Of a stretch of DNA of 64,000 nt, positions 17,058 to 24,872 are shown one piece after another. Under the pieces are notes generated by a model, which saw nothing but the letters and a program-made list of their open reading frames with translations, did no database searches and was not told the DNA's origin. Numbering within the stretch: position 1 is the first letter of the stretch; each line of letters starts with the position of its first letter. The stretch covers positions 1 to 64,000 of the forward strand of contig CAZWUJ010000009.1 in the NCBI GenBank assembly GCA_964636705.1, in the 5' to 3' direction. A program made the position numbers and the translations under genes. The stretch comes from VXRJ01 sp964636705. GTDB taxonomy: Bacteria; Acidobacteriota; Vicinamibacteria; Vicinamibacterales; UBA8438.

Positions 17058-18284
17058 CCGGACGCCTCGGGATTGACCCAGCGGTTCAGCAGTACGCAGG
17101 CGACCAGGTCGCCTACCACGTTCACCGTGGTCCGGCTCATGTCCAGTATCCGGTCCACCCCGATGAGCAGGGCCACGCCCCCAGGCGGTACTCCCATGCT
17201 CTGAAGGATTGTCGCCAGGATCACGATGCCGGCCCCCGGGCTGCTCGGGGATCCGATCGAGGCTCCGATCGTCGTGGCCGACAGCAGCAGCAAGTCGCCC
17301 AGCGACGTCTCCACGCCGAAGACCTGGGTCAGGAAGATCGCCGCGACAACCTGGTAGAGCGCGGTGCCGGCCATGTTGACGGTCGCACCGACGGGAATGA
17401 CGAACTGCGCGATGGAGGGCCGCACGTCCAGCTTGTCCTGAACAGTCCGTATCGAGAGCGGCATGACGGCCGCCGAACTCGACGTCGAGAAGGCCAGCAA
17501 CTGGACCTCGCGGGTCGCGCTCAGGAACCGCATTGGGGACATGCCCGCTCCGATTGCCACCACGAGCAGGTAGAGAACATTGAGGATGACCAGGCCTCCG
17601 AGCACCACGAGGACATAGATACTGAGGCCCAGAAGCGCTTCGAGGCCGATCCTGATCGAGATCTGAGCCAGCAGGCCGAAGACGGCGTACGGCGCGAGCA
17701 GCATCGCCCAGCTCACGACCTGCATCGACACTTCCTGCAACGAGCCCGACAGATCGAGCAGCGGCTTGGCCCGCGCCGGGGGAATCGCGAGCAGGGCGAT
17801 CCCCATCAGGATCGCGAAGAGGACGATCTGGAGCATGCTCTGGTTCAGAGCCGCCCGGGCCGGATCGGATGGAATCAGAGGGCTGAACGAACAGCGCCAG
17901 CGCAATGCCGACCGCCGTAGCGGCCGCCGTGGTCACGAGAAAATAGAGTCCGACGCGCCCGCCCATCTTTCTCAACTGAACCGGATCGCCACTGGACGCG
18001 ACTCCGAGCACAATCGACGCCACTACCAACGGCAGAACCACCATCTGGATCAAGGCAAGGAACACCTGTCCCGGAAGCGCCAGCCATCCCGCGATGACGT
18101 CGGCGCGGTTCTGAGACACGAGGGCGCCTCCATCGGGCGAAAGGAGCATTCCGACTCCAATGCCCAGCACCATCCCGACCAGAATCTGGACCCACAGGCG
18201 CGTCCGGATCAGGCGCTGGATGGTCTCGGTTAGCTCACTGAGCGGCTTGAATCCAGAATCCCAGTCCGTTGGTTCGATCGACAT
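17054..18284 (-). pseudogene. Dicarboxylate/amino-acid:cation symporter (DAACS), frameshifted
   Basis: The N-terminal half reads from ATG 18284 (MSIEPTDWDSGF) through LPGQVFLALIQMVVLPLVVA to ALALFVQP near 17890. The C-terminal half continues in another frame from LIPSDPARAALNQSMLQIVL to the stop at 17054, with family motifs FSTSSSAAVMPLS, PVGATVNMAGTAL and VDRILDMSRTTVNVVGD. A one-base frame change near 17880 separates them. The loop usually found between FVQPG and the IPxNP motif is also missing, so a deletion seems more likely than a single sequencing error. Intact members are Na+/H+-coupled dicarboxylate or glutamate importers. Probably non-functional, unless the frame change is an assembly artefact. 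Confidence 0.75.
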
Positions 18285-18366
18285 CACCTTCCTCGCGCGG
18301 GGCTAGTCCGTGGAGTGGCGTTCGACGGCTCGTTGGGCTCGACGTGGACGGGCAACAGCCCTGTCT

Positions 18367-19095
18367 CTACTTGGCGGCTGGCGCGAGGCGCTCGAGGGCG
18401 CGCTGGAGTTCCGCGACCGCTGCGGGCAACTGGCTTCCCGCGTCGCCATCCAGCACGATCTGCATGGAATCGAGACGTTCACCGTAGAACCGCTCGTTCG
18501 CGTCGCGATCCGCCCTTAGCGTCGCACCCCCCAGAGTCATCCCCGCGAACACGCCCCGCGTACGGGAATAGCTCAGGATCTCCGCGGTCAACTGAAGATC
18601 GGTCGACGCCTCGACGCTGCGGCCCACCGGGCCCAGGACGGCAGAGGCGTCTCCGCCGAGCTTGAACTCGTTGTCGAGCAGACGCGTGAGGCCGCGGCGG
18701 TTCTGGATCAGGAGAATGATGTCGACCGACTGGGCTCCAACCTGCAGGCCGATGCTGCCGCCGGTCAAGGTCAGAAACGCGGGTGGCGACCACTTGCCGG
18801 TGTCCGGGTCTCTGCCGGTGATGAATCCGCGACCGCGCTGGCCGCCCAGCAAGAACCCGCCCTTGATGGTCGACGGAAAGATCGCGACCGCGACAGCCCG
18901 CCCGAGAATTGCCTCCGGTATCGCACTGTCCGGGGCCTCCATGATCTCCTCGAGCACGGTGATGGCCTCTTCGATGCGCGCCGCCTCTTCGCTGGCTTGG
19001 GCCGCCACCGGCGCCCCGACCGGGAACAGGACGATGACCATCGTCGTGGCAGCGGCAGCGAGGGTGGCGAACGACGGGATTCCCTTGTCAGTCAT
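18367..19095 (-). CDS. SYLF-domain lipid-binding protein, exported
   Basis: A 242-residue protein with a signal peptide (TTMVIVLFPVGAPVAAQ). It then matches the SYLF/Ysc84 family: AVAVAIFPSTIKGGFLLGG, GRGFITGRD, GSIGLQVGAQSVDIILLI, LGPVGRSVEAS, and ILSYSRTRGVFAGMTLGGA. The family binds phosphoinositides or other lipids; bacterial members are periplasmic or outer-membrane associated and often stress-induced. An ECF-type promoter copy ends only 11 bases upstream of ATG 19095, so the message would be nearly leaderless from this start. The internal ATG at 19041 (MVIVLF) is an alternative that still leaves a signal peptide. It diverges from the MscS gene at 19331. Confidence 0.85.
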   Translation of the reverse strand: MTDKGIPSFATLAAAATTMVIVLFPVGAPVAAQASEEAARIEEAITVLEEIMEAPDSAIPEAILGRAVAVAIFPSTIKGGFLLGGQRGRGFITGRDPDTGKWSPPAFLTLTGGSIGLQVGAQSVDIILLIQNRRGLTRLLDNEFKLGGDASAVLGPVGRSVEASTDLQLTAEILSYSRTRGVFAGMTLGGATLRADRDANERFYGERLDSMQIVLDGDAGSQLPAAVAELQRALERLAPAAK

Positions 19096-19105
19096 TTCAA
19101 GATTC

Positions 19106-19134
19106 TTGGACGACGCGCGTCAAGGAAAGTCACA
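19106..19134 (-). promoter_or_regulatory. ECF-type promoter for the SYLF gene
   Basis: On the minus strand TGTGACTT (19134-19127), a 14-base spacer and CGTCCAA (19112-19106). Both elements are identical to those upstream of the ECF sigma gene and of two MscS-like genes. It lies between divergent SYLF and MscS genes, which both carry this promoter type. Confidence 0.65.
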
Positions 19135-19224
19135 CGGTCCGACGGCTTGGGGGCGACGCCACGTTACAAGCCTACATCCAACCCCCCGGTAGCCGAGGGC
19201 CAGACAGGGACCGCCTTGTCTGCA

Positions 19225-19255
19225 TGTGACTTTTATCCGTGTTCGGGTCGTCCAA
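19225..19255 (+). promoter_or_regulatory. ECF-type promoter for the second MscS/MgtE cassette
   Basis: TGTGACTT (19225-19232), a 16-base spacer and CGTCCAA (19249-19255), followed 76 bases later by ATG 19331 with AGGAG ahead of it. The match to the sigma gene's own upstream motif supports control of this cassette by the ECF factor encoded at 22997. Confidence 0.68.
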
Positions 19256-19330
19256 ACGCATGGCGGGCGCCTGCACGATGCGGCGCCGGCCCCTCGACTT
19301 GAACGGGCAATCGTATCGACAGGAGCCACC

Positions 19331-20173
19331 ATGAACGTAGCGAATGCCGTCGACTCACTCGTGCGGGCCGCGGAACGCGTGCTCACTCAACTCGAAGCCC
19401 TCCTGCCTTCCCTGCTCGCGGCGCTGGGATTCCTCTTCGCCGGATGGCTCGTGGGGCGGCTGCTGGAACGCGCAGTCACCAAGCTCATCGACAGGCTGGC
19501 GCCCGGCCTCGAGAGCCGCGCGAGCCGGCTGATCTCGGCGCGGCTCGGTATCGAGCGGCGGCTTGCCGAGGTAGCCGGACGTTTCGTGTTCTGGATCGTC
19601 CTGGCGGTCTTCGCCGTGGCGGCCGTCGAGGCGCTCGGCCTGCCCGTGCTCGCCGCCTGGGTCAGTCAACTGGGCGCCCTGCTGCCGCGCCTGTTCCTGG
19701 GGGGATTCATCGTCGTCGTCGGATTGCTCGCGGGCGCCGTCGCGCGGGATGCAACCACGGCGGCAGCGCGGGCCGGCGGCGTCGAGCGAGCCGATACCCT
19801 TGGCCGGGCGGCTCAGGTTCTGGTTGTCGTCACCGCCATCGTCACGGGTCTCGACCAGGTGGGTGTCGACAGCCGTTTCTTGACCTCCATGCTCGCAATC
19901 ATCCTGGGCGGCGCTCTCGGAGGGACAGCGCTGGCGTTCGCGCTCGGCGCACGGACCGAGGTGGGCAACCTCGTGGCCATGCAATACGTCCGGCGGATCC
20001 ATCGCGCCGGACAGCTCATAAGGCTGGGTACGGTACGCGGCCGGATCCGGGCGTTCACGACGACGACGGTCGTCCTTGCCACCGACAGTGGTGAAGCACA
20101 CGTACCGGGTCGCATGTTCAGCGATCAGGTGGCGGAAGTTCCCGTGTCGGAGGACGAAGTTGGAAGCCGATAG
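19331..20173 (+). CDS. MscS-like membrane protein of cassette B
   Basis: The start is ATG 19331 with AGGAG seven bases upstream; earlier in-frame codons overlap the promoter. The protein has 280 residues. Four hydrophobic segments (about 20-42, 76-98, 112-138 and 150-200) end in GGALGGTALAFALGA, then a beta-domain HRAGQLIRLGTVRGRIRAF and TTVVLATDSGEAHVPGRMF. The last 150 residues parallel the cassette A protein at 5546; this one has an extra N-terminal helix pair. Similar to the mechanosensitive-channel/TM-helix families. It is followed by the same MgtE_N-CBS and MgtE genes, overlapping the next start by 14 bases. Confidence 0.72.
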   Translation: MNVANAVDSLVRAAERVLTQLEALLPSLLAALGFLFAGWLVGRLLERAVTKLIDRLAPGLESRASRLISARLGIERRLAEVAGRFVFWIVLAVFAVAAVEALGLPVLAAWVSQLGALLPRLFLGGFIVVVGLLAGAVARDATTAAARAGGVERADTLGRAAQVLVVVTAIVTGLDQVGVDSRFLTSMLAIILGGALGGTALAFALGARTEVGNLVAMQYVRRIHRAGQLIRLGTVRGRIRAFTTTTVVLATDSGEAHVPGRMFSDQVAEVPVSEDEVGSR

Positions 20174-21017
20174 ACTCATCTCCGCGGCCTTCCTCGCGAA
20201 CCACCCGGCCGAGGCGGCCAGCTTCCTCGAAGCCCGCCCCCTGCCGGCTGTCGCGGCCTTCCTGGCCGCATGCGATCCCGATGATCTGGCGCCAGTGCTC
20301 GCGGCCATGGATCCGACCCTTGCCGCCGCGGTGCTGCGCGAGGTGGATGTCGGGGTCGCCGCGGAGTTCGTCGAGGCCCTGCCGCGGGATGTCGCCAGCG
20401 TCCTGCTGCGCCGCGTGGCGCCAGCCGGGAAGGGTGCGATCCTCGACCGATTGCCGCCGCGGATCGCCGGCCGCGTCCGGGAGTTGCTGCGTTACCCTCC
20501 TGGCAGCGCGGGCTCCCTGCTCGATCCGGCCGTGCTCACCATGCCGCCCGATCTGACCGTCCAGGAGGTCCTGCTACGGGTACGGGACGCCCACGTCCAC
20601 GTTCACTGCTATCTGTTCGTTGTCGAACGCCGCGGGTCGCTGCTCGGCGTCCTGACCCTGCGCGAACTGATCTCTGCCGCCCCCGACGCGCTGGTCGGTG
20701 CGGTCGCGCACACATCCGTCGCGACGCTTCCCGCGACAGCGGACCGCGACGCCATCGTGGCGCATCCGGCGTGGGACGATCTGCACGCGGTGCCGGTTGT
20801 CGACGACGGCGGGAGGCTCCTCGGCATCCTGAGGCACGAAACGCTGCGCCGGCTGGAACACGAGGGCCACAACAAGCCGCGCACCCGCGCGGCGGCCGAA
20901 GTCGCGCTTGACTTCGGTGAGATCGCCTGGACGACGGGCGCCACCCTGCTTCACGACCTGGCCACGGTTCTCGCAGTACCACCTCTCCGGCCCGCGCGGA
21001 TGGAGACTGCCGAATGA
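20160..21017 (+). CDS. Soluble MgtE_N/CBS-domain protein of cassette B
   Basis: A TTG start at 20160 is preferred: GGAGG lies seven bases upstream, and the resulting N-terminus (LEADRLISAAFLANHPAEAA) aligns with the cassette A protein. The product has 285 residues. The helical MgtE_N part (about 1-130: VEALPRDVASVLLRRVAPAG) precedes a CBS pair (LFVVERRGSLLGVLTLREL; VPVVDDGGRLLGILRHETL). There is no membrane segment. It overlaps both neighbours (14 bases upstream, four downstream), so it is translated as part of a tight three-gene unit. It probably forms a separate Mg2+- or nucleotide-sensing partner for MgtE. Confidence 0.74.
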   Translation: MEADRLISAAFLANHPAEAASFLEARPLPAVAAFLAACDPDDLAPVLAAMDPTLAAAVLREVDVGVAAEFVEALPRDVASVLLRRVAPAGKGAILDRLPPRIAGRVRELLRYPPGSAGSLLDPAVLTMPPDLTVQEVLLRVRDAHVHVHCYLFVVERRGSLLGVLTLRELISAAPDALVGAVAHTSVATLPATADRDAIVAHPAWDDLHAVPVVDDGGRLLGILRHETLRRLEHEGHNKPRTRAAAEVALDFGEIAWTTGATLLHDLATVLAVPPLRPARMETAE

Positions 21018-22318
21018 CCGTCGTGAACGCGGAGCACGCAGCGCTCGCCGGCGACTACGCGCAGCGCTATCCGGGTGAAGTGGCGGCGCTGCTCGAAGAG
21101 CAGCCGGCCAACGACATTGCCTCGGTATTCGAGCGAAGAGGCGTTTCGGTCGTCGCGCCGATCTTCGCAGCCTTCACCGCGGCCGCGGGGGCGCGGCTAC
21201 TGGCGGCTCTGTCGGAAGACCGCGCAGCAGAATTGCTCGGCGCCCTGGATCCTGCACGTGCCGCGGTCCTGTGCGCGGCCCTCGAAACCGACTGGAGGAA
21301 CCGGTTGCTCGAACGCATGCCGGCCTCCGAGGCGAACGAACTCCGGGAGCTGATGTCGTACCCGTCCGACACAGCGGCCGGAATCATGACTGCGCGCGCC
21401 GAAACGTTCCGGCCGGCGGCCTCGGTGGGAAGCATACTGGCGCGGCTGCGGACCGGTCGTTCTCGGGGGGTCACCGACGTAGCGCTGGTCGATCCGAGCG
21501 GGCGCCTGGTGGGCATGGCCACGGTTGCGGCGATGGCCGCCGCCGAACCGGATACGCCCGCGGCGGCGCTCGCCTCTCGGAGCGTCGCGACCGTTTCTGC
21601 AATGACCCCGCGTGAGGAAGTGGTGGACCTGATGACCCGTACCCGCGCCGCGGTGCTGCCGGTCGTCGATCCAGAGGGTCGGCTGCTCGGCGTCGTGCAG
21701 CACGACCGGCTTGTGCGAGCGGTGGAGGAAGACGCTTCCGTCGACTTGCAGACGATGGTCGGCGCCGGCGAGGGGGAGCGGGCCCTGTCACCGGTCGGGT
21801 TCGCCGTCCGCAAGCGGCTGCCCTGGCTGCAGATCAACCTCCTGACGGCCTTTCTGGCCGCCGCTGTCGTCGGTCTGTTCGAGGAAACCATCGCACAGGT
21901 TACGGCGCTCGCCGTGCTTCTGCCGGTAGTCGCCGGGCAGTCAGGCAACACCGGTTCGCAGGCCCTCGCCGTGACCATTCGCGGCCTGGCGCTGCGCGAG
22001 GTCCGGTTGCGCAACTGGCGGCAGGTATCGGTCAAGGAGAGCGCCGTCGGGTTGATCAACGGGCTCGCCGTGGCGCTGACGACATCTTTCGCGGTGTTCG
22101 TCTGGAGCCGCTCGCTGGGGCTCACCATGGTCATCGCGATCTCGATGGTGCTCTCCATGGTCGTCGCCGGCCTCGCCGGCGCCGTCATCCCGATGGGGCT
22201 GGTGGCCGTCCGGCAGGATCCGGCGCAGTCGTCGTCGATCGTCCTCACGACGGTGACCGATGTCGTAGGGTTCTTCAGTTTCCTCGGCGTCGCGACGTTG
22301 CTGATGGACTGGCTGTAG
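21014..22318 (+). CDS. mgtE: MgtE-family Mg2+ channel of cassette B
   Basis: A 434-residue MgtE starting at ATG 21014 in an ATGA overlap. Order: MgtE_N (YAQRYPGEVAALLEEQ; ELMSYPSDTAAGIMT), a CBS pair (VSAMTPREEVVDLM; LPVVDPEGRLLGVVQHDRL), and a five-helix membrane domain with PVVAGQSGNTGSQALAVTI. By eye the membrane domain is almost the same as cassette A's, while the N-terminal domain has diverged much more. It imports Mg2+. It is likely expressed from the ECF-type promoter at 19225 together with the MscS-like gene. Confidence 0.9.
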   Translation: MTVVNAEHAALAGDYAQRYPGEVAALLEEQPANDIASVFERRGVSVVAPIFAAFTAAAGARLLAALSEDRAAELLGALDPARAAVLCAALETDWRNRLLERMPASEANELRELMSYPSDTAAGIMTARAETFRPAASVGSILARLRTGRSRGVTDVALVDPSGRLVGMATVAAMAAAEPDTPAAALASRSVATVSAMTPREEVVDLMTRTRAAVLPVVDPEGRLLGVVQHDRLVRAVEEDASVDLQTMVGAGEGERALSPVGFAVRKRLPWLQINLLTAFLAAAVVGLFEETIAQVTALAVLLPVVAGQSGNTGSQALAVTIRGLALREVRLRNWRQVSVKESAVGLINGLAVALTTSFAVFVWSRSLGLTMVIAISMVLSMVVAGLAGAVIPMGLVAVRQDPAQSSSIVLTTVTDVVGFFSFLGVATLLMDWL

Positions 22319-22336
22319 GCGCCGGGGACGCCGCCG

Positions 22337-22726
22337 TCAGAACGCTTGGCCGAGCGACAGGAAGAGGCGGCCGTTCGGTTCACCTGCCGTCCGCTCGGCG
22401 GCTACCCCGTAGTCGACTCGGACCAGCCCTACCGGGCTGTCGATCCGGCGCAGGGCGTCAAGACCAATCGCGTCAGGCGTCAGCCTCATGCCGGCATCCA
22501 GGCGATCTGCTACCGTCTCGGCCCAGGCAACAGGCGAGGCGCTCAGGTGGCCGGTAGCCGTCAGGCTGTCAAGCGTTCCCACCACCTCGCCGGTTACTGT
22601 CGCGGCCCCTGCGGCGGTCGTGCTGGAGAGCCATGGGGCGACGCGCGCCAGATCGAACTGGGCCTCGTAGCCCAGTGCCAGACGCGGGTGGCCCGTTAGC
22701 GCATCGATACGGCCTGTGACCTCCAC
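22337..22726 (-). pseudogene. Outer-membrane assembly gene remnant (TamB-like joined to an Omp85-like C-terminus)
   Basis: A 129-residue reading frame from GTG 22726 (AAGGAG just upstream). The first half (VTGRIDALTGHPRLALGYEA, EVVGTLDSLTATGHLS) resembles the repetitive beta-strands of TamB/AsmA-like translocation proteins. The end (SPVGLVRVDYGVAAERT, then GRLFLSLGQAF) matches the closing strand of Omp85/TamA beta-barrels, which finish in (I/L)GQAF. Such a short chimera looks like the scar of a large deletion between a TamB-like gene and an Omp85-like gene. It is preceded by an ECF-type promoter in the correct orientation, so it may still be transcribed. Confidence 0.5.
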
Positions 22727-22849
22727 CTCTCCTTACGATGCAGCCACATTCAACCGGTGACACGCTTCTCCGGGTGGGACGTTCTGTGGAGGAACCGGCC
22801 GGGGCCCGACAATTCGAACCGCGCCGTAGGATAATCGGATGTCGATCCC

Positions 22850-22879
22850 TTGGACGACCGTTGCTGATCGCAAGTCACA
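22850..22879 (-). promoter_or_regulatory. ECF-type promoter, divergent from the sigma gene promoter
   Basis: On the minus strand TGTGACTT (22879-22872), a 15-base spacer and CGTCCAA (22856-22850), pointing at the TamB/Omp85-like remnant 124 bases away. It is arranged back to back with the plus-strand copy at 22913. Confidence 0.65.
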
Positions 22880-22912
22880 CGGGAGGGCGCCTTCGCCGTT
22901 ATCGGCCGGACG

Positions 22913-22942
22913 TGTGACTTGCGCGGTGCGCCGGGCGTCCAA
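22913..22942 (+). promoter_or_regulatory. ECF-type promoter of the sigma factor operon (autoregulation)
   Basis: TGTGACTT (22913-22920), a 15-base spacer and CGTCCAA (22936-22942), 54 bases before the proposed TTG start of the ECF sigma gene. Self-directed transcription is usual for ECF factors, so this copy is the best clue to the sigma factor's recognition sequence. Confidence 0.7.
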
Positions 22943-22996
22943 TGCACTGGCGGCTTCGACTGGAGCGCGTCCGCACGACTTGGAGTTGCGTGCAAG

Positions 22997-23638
22997 TTGA
23001 CTGAGTCTGATCCGAAGACGTCGAGCGACGAGACGCTCGTCGCGCGCGTCCGCGAGTCGCCTCGGGACGACTTGCGCGACTTCGACACGCTCGTGCTCCG
23101 GCACCGCGCCCGCGTCGTTGCCAACTGCCGCTTTCTGACACGGCAACCCGAGAATGCGGAGGACTTGGCCCAGGAAGTCTTCGTCAAGGCGTACTTCGCG
23201 CTATCCCGCTTCCGAGGTGGATCCACATTCCGCACGTGGTTGCAGAGAATCAAGATCAACCACTGCCTCGACTACCTCAAGAGCCAACGAGGCCGTACCT
23301 TCGTGGATGTGACGGCGCCCGAGGTGTCAGCCTCTCCGGACATCGCGGTACCCGCCGCCGCCGAGGAAGAGCTGATTCGGAAGGAGGCCCGCGACCGGTT
23401 GGCCGCCGCAATAGACGCCTTGCCGGAGAGTCTTCGAGTCCCCCTCACTCTTCGGGACCTCGACGGATTGACCTACGAGGAGATTGCCGAGACGCTGGGT
23501 CTGAGCCTCTCCGCGGTGAAGATGCGGATCCTGCGGGCGCGACGCCAGGTGCGCGCGGGCCTCAGGGCTGAGAGCCTCGCCGCGCGACCGCGGCGGGCCG
23601 CAGACGTGCGATCGGGCGAAACGAGGTCGGAGCAATGA
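22997..23638 (+). CDS. ECF-subfamily RNA polymerase sigma factor
   Basis: The start is set at TTG 22997 (LTESDPKTSSDETLVARV) because the longer frame overlaps the promoter; GGAG lies 11 bases upstream. The product has 213 residues. Region 2 spans about 25-95 (FDTLVLRHRARVVANCRFL, ENAEDLAQEVFVKAYFALSRF, STFRTWLQRIKINHCLDYL). Region 4 spans about 125-185 (DALPESLRVPLTLRDLDGL, TYEEIAETLGLSLSAVKMRI, LRARRQVR). No region 3 is present. The next gene overlaps the stop (ATGA) and encodes a small single-helix membrane protein, followed by an MscS-like gene. Its regulon probably includes the five local TGTGACTT/CGTCCAA promoters. Confidence 0.9.
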   Translation: MTESDPKTSSDETLVARVRESPRDDLRDFDTLVLRHRARVVANCRFLTRQPENAEDLAQEVFVKAYFALSRFRGGSTFRTWLQRIKINHCLDYLKSQRGRTFVDVTAPEVSASPDIAVPAAAEEELIRKEARDRLAAAIDALPESLRVPLTLRDLDGLTYEEIAETLGLSLSAVKMRILRARRQVRAGLRAESLAARPRRAADVRSGETRSEQ

Positions 23639-23919
23639 CGGACGAATCCCAGCTCCCCCAGAGTGGAGCGCCGCCGACCGAGGCGGAGCTCCAGGAACCG
23701 ATCGACATGTTGCCACCGCCCACGGAGGACGACGAAGTGACGGGCGCCATGTTCGGTCGGCGCGTCGAACGTGCCGTACATCGTCGCCTGCTCGGTGCCA
23801 GCATCACGGATTTCTGTGTCCTCGGCCCCACCCTTGTAGCACTGGGGCTCGTGGTTGCGGTGGTCGGCTACTGGCAGCGTGGCGAACCCGCGCGCGAAGA
23901 CGAGAGCGACAAACGATGA
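23635..23919 (+). CDS. Small single-pass membrane protein coupled to the ECF sigma gene
   Basis: A 94-residue protein overlapping the sigma gene by four bases and the next gene by four bases. The first 60 residues are polar and acidic (MTDESQLPQSGAPPTEAE ... FGRRVERAVHRRLLG). One hydrophobic helix follows (FCVLGPTLVALGLVVAVVGYW), then a charged tail. Position and topology (cytosolic N-terminus plus one helix) are what an anti-sigma factor would have, but no zinc-binding HxxxCxxC motif or other known anti-sigma domain is visible. It could equally be an accessory subunit of the MscS-like protein encoded next. Confidence 0.55.
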   Translation: MTDESQLPQSGAPPTEAELQEPIDMLPPPTEDDEVTGAMFGRRVERAVHRRLLGASITDFCVLGPTLVALGLVVAVVGYWQRGEPAREDESDKR

Positions 23920-24740
23920 TCGAGACCATCTTCGAAGGTGAACTGGCTGAGACCCTTCAGGCTTTGGTGCGGTGGTTCCTCGGCTCCGGTGAGGTGCTGC
24001 TCGTCGGGTCGCTGCTATTGCTGGCCGCCGTCGTGGTCGCCTGGCTGGCTGGCGCCGCCACTCGGGGCCTTCTGGGGCGAGTTGCCCTCGACAACTGGGC
24101 CGCCACCGCCGGGTTGCGAGGGACGCTGAGCGGATTCGGCATCGACCTGCCGTTGAGCCGGGTGCTTGCGCGGGTCGTGTTCCTGCTCACTCTACTCTTC
24201 GCGGGACAGATCGCCGCGGACGCCTTGGGGTTGGCTGCAGTGGCCGCGGGCCTCGGGACCCTCATGGCGTATGCGCCTCGCGCGCTGGCCGCCGGGGCGA
24301 TCCTGCTCGGCGGTGTCGTCGCGGCGGGCTACGCGCGGCGCGCCGCTACGCGCGCGGCCGAGGATTCCGGCATCGACTACGCGTCGGCTCTCGGCAGCCT
24401 CGCCTTCGTCGCGGTGGCGTTCTCCATCGGCCTGGTGGCGATCAGCCAGCTCCGGATCGCAACGGACGCTGTCTGGTTGACGCTCGGCTGGATGCTCGGC
24501 GGCCTGGCTCTGGCCTTTGGGCTGTCGTTCGGCCTCGGCGCCCGCGACGTGACCCGCAATATCCTCGCCGGGTTCTACGCGCGCCGGATCTTCCGCATCG
24601 GCCAAGAGATCGAAATGCAAGGCCAGCGGGGCACCCTGATTTCCATAACACCGACCAACACGCTGATCGACCAGCCGGACGCGATCGTCTCGATCTCGAA
24701 CGCGCGGCTCCTCGACGAAGTCGTCCGGCAGCCCAAGTAG
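23916..24740 (+). CDS. MscS-like mechanosensitive channel in the sigma operon
   Basis: A 274-residue membrane protein starting at ATG 23916 in an ATGA overlap. It has at least five hydrophobic segments (about 26-48, 85-108, 112-140, 162-182 and 190-212). The last ends in MLGGLALAFGLSFGLGARDVT, a pore-type helix, followed by a short beta-domain (YARRIFRIGQEIEMQGQRG, LISITPTNTLIDQPDAIVSI). This resembles the conserved TM-helix and MscS beta region. As third gene of the ECF operon it is a likely effector of the stress response, acting in the inner membrane. Confidence 0.68.
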   Translation: MIETIFEGELAETLQALVRWFLGSGEVLLVGSLLLLAAVVVAWLAGAATRGLLGRVALDNWAATAGLRGTLSGFGIDLPLSRVLARVVFLLTLLFAGQIAADALGLAAVAAGLGTLMAYAPRALAAGAILLGGVVAAGYARRAATRAAEDSGIDYASALGSLAFVAVAFSIGLVAISQLRIATDAVWLTLGWMLGGLALAFGLSFGLGARDVTRNILAGFYARRIFRIGQEIEMQGQRGTLISITPTNTLIDQPDAIVSISNARLLDEVVRQPK

Positions 24741-24770
24741 GCCTCTGACGCAGACCGGCCTCCGCGTCCA

Positions 24771-24799
24771 TGTGACTTTGGCCGGCCCCGGTCGTCCAA
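24771..24799 (+). promoter_or_regulatory. ECF-type promoter for the CmpX-like gene
   Basis: TGTGACTT (24771-24778), a 14-base spacer and CGTCCAA (24793-24799), 74 bases before ATG 24873. The elements, and the flanking GGT ahead of CGTCCAAACG, are the same as in the copy at 19225. Confidence 0.66.
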
Positions 24800-24872
24800 A
24801 CGTACGCCGCTAGTCGAACCGGGCGCCCGATTCCACCCGGTTCCGTGGAATCCAGGCAGAGGGAGACAAGGG

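Noticed and set aside
22919..22996. Longer N-terminus of the ECF sigma factor (from 22919)
   Set aside because: It would begin inside the -35/-10 region of the gene's own promoter, and the extra residues lack sigma similarity.
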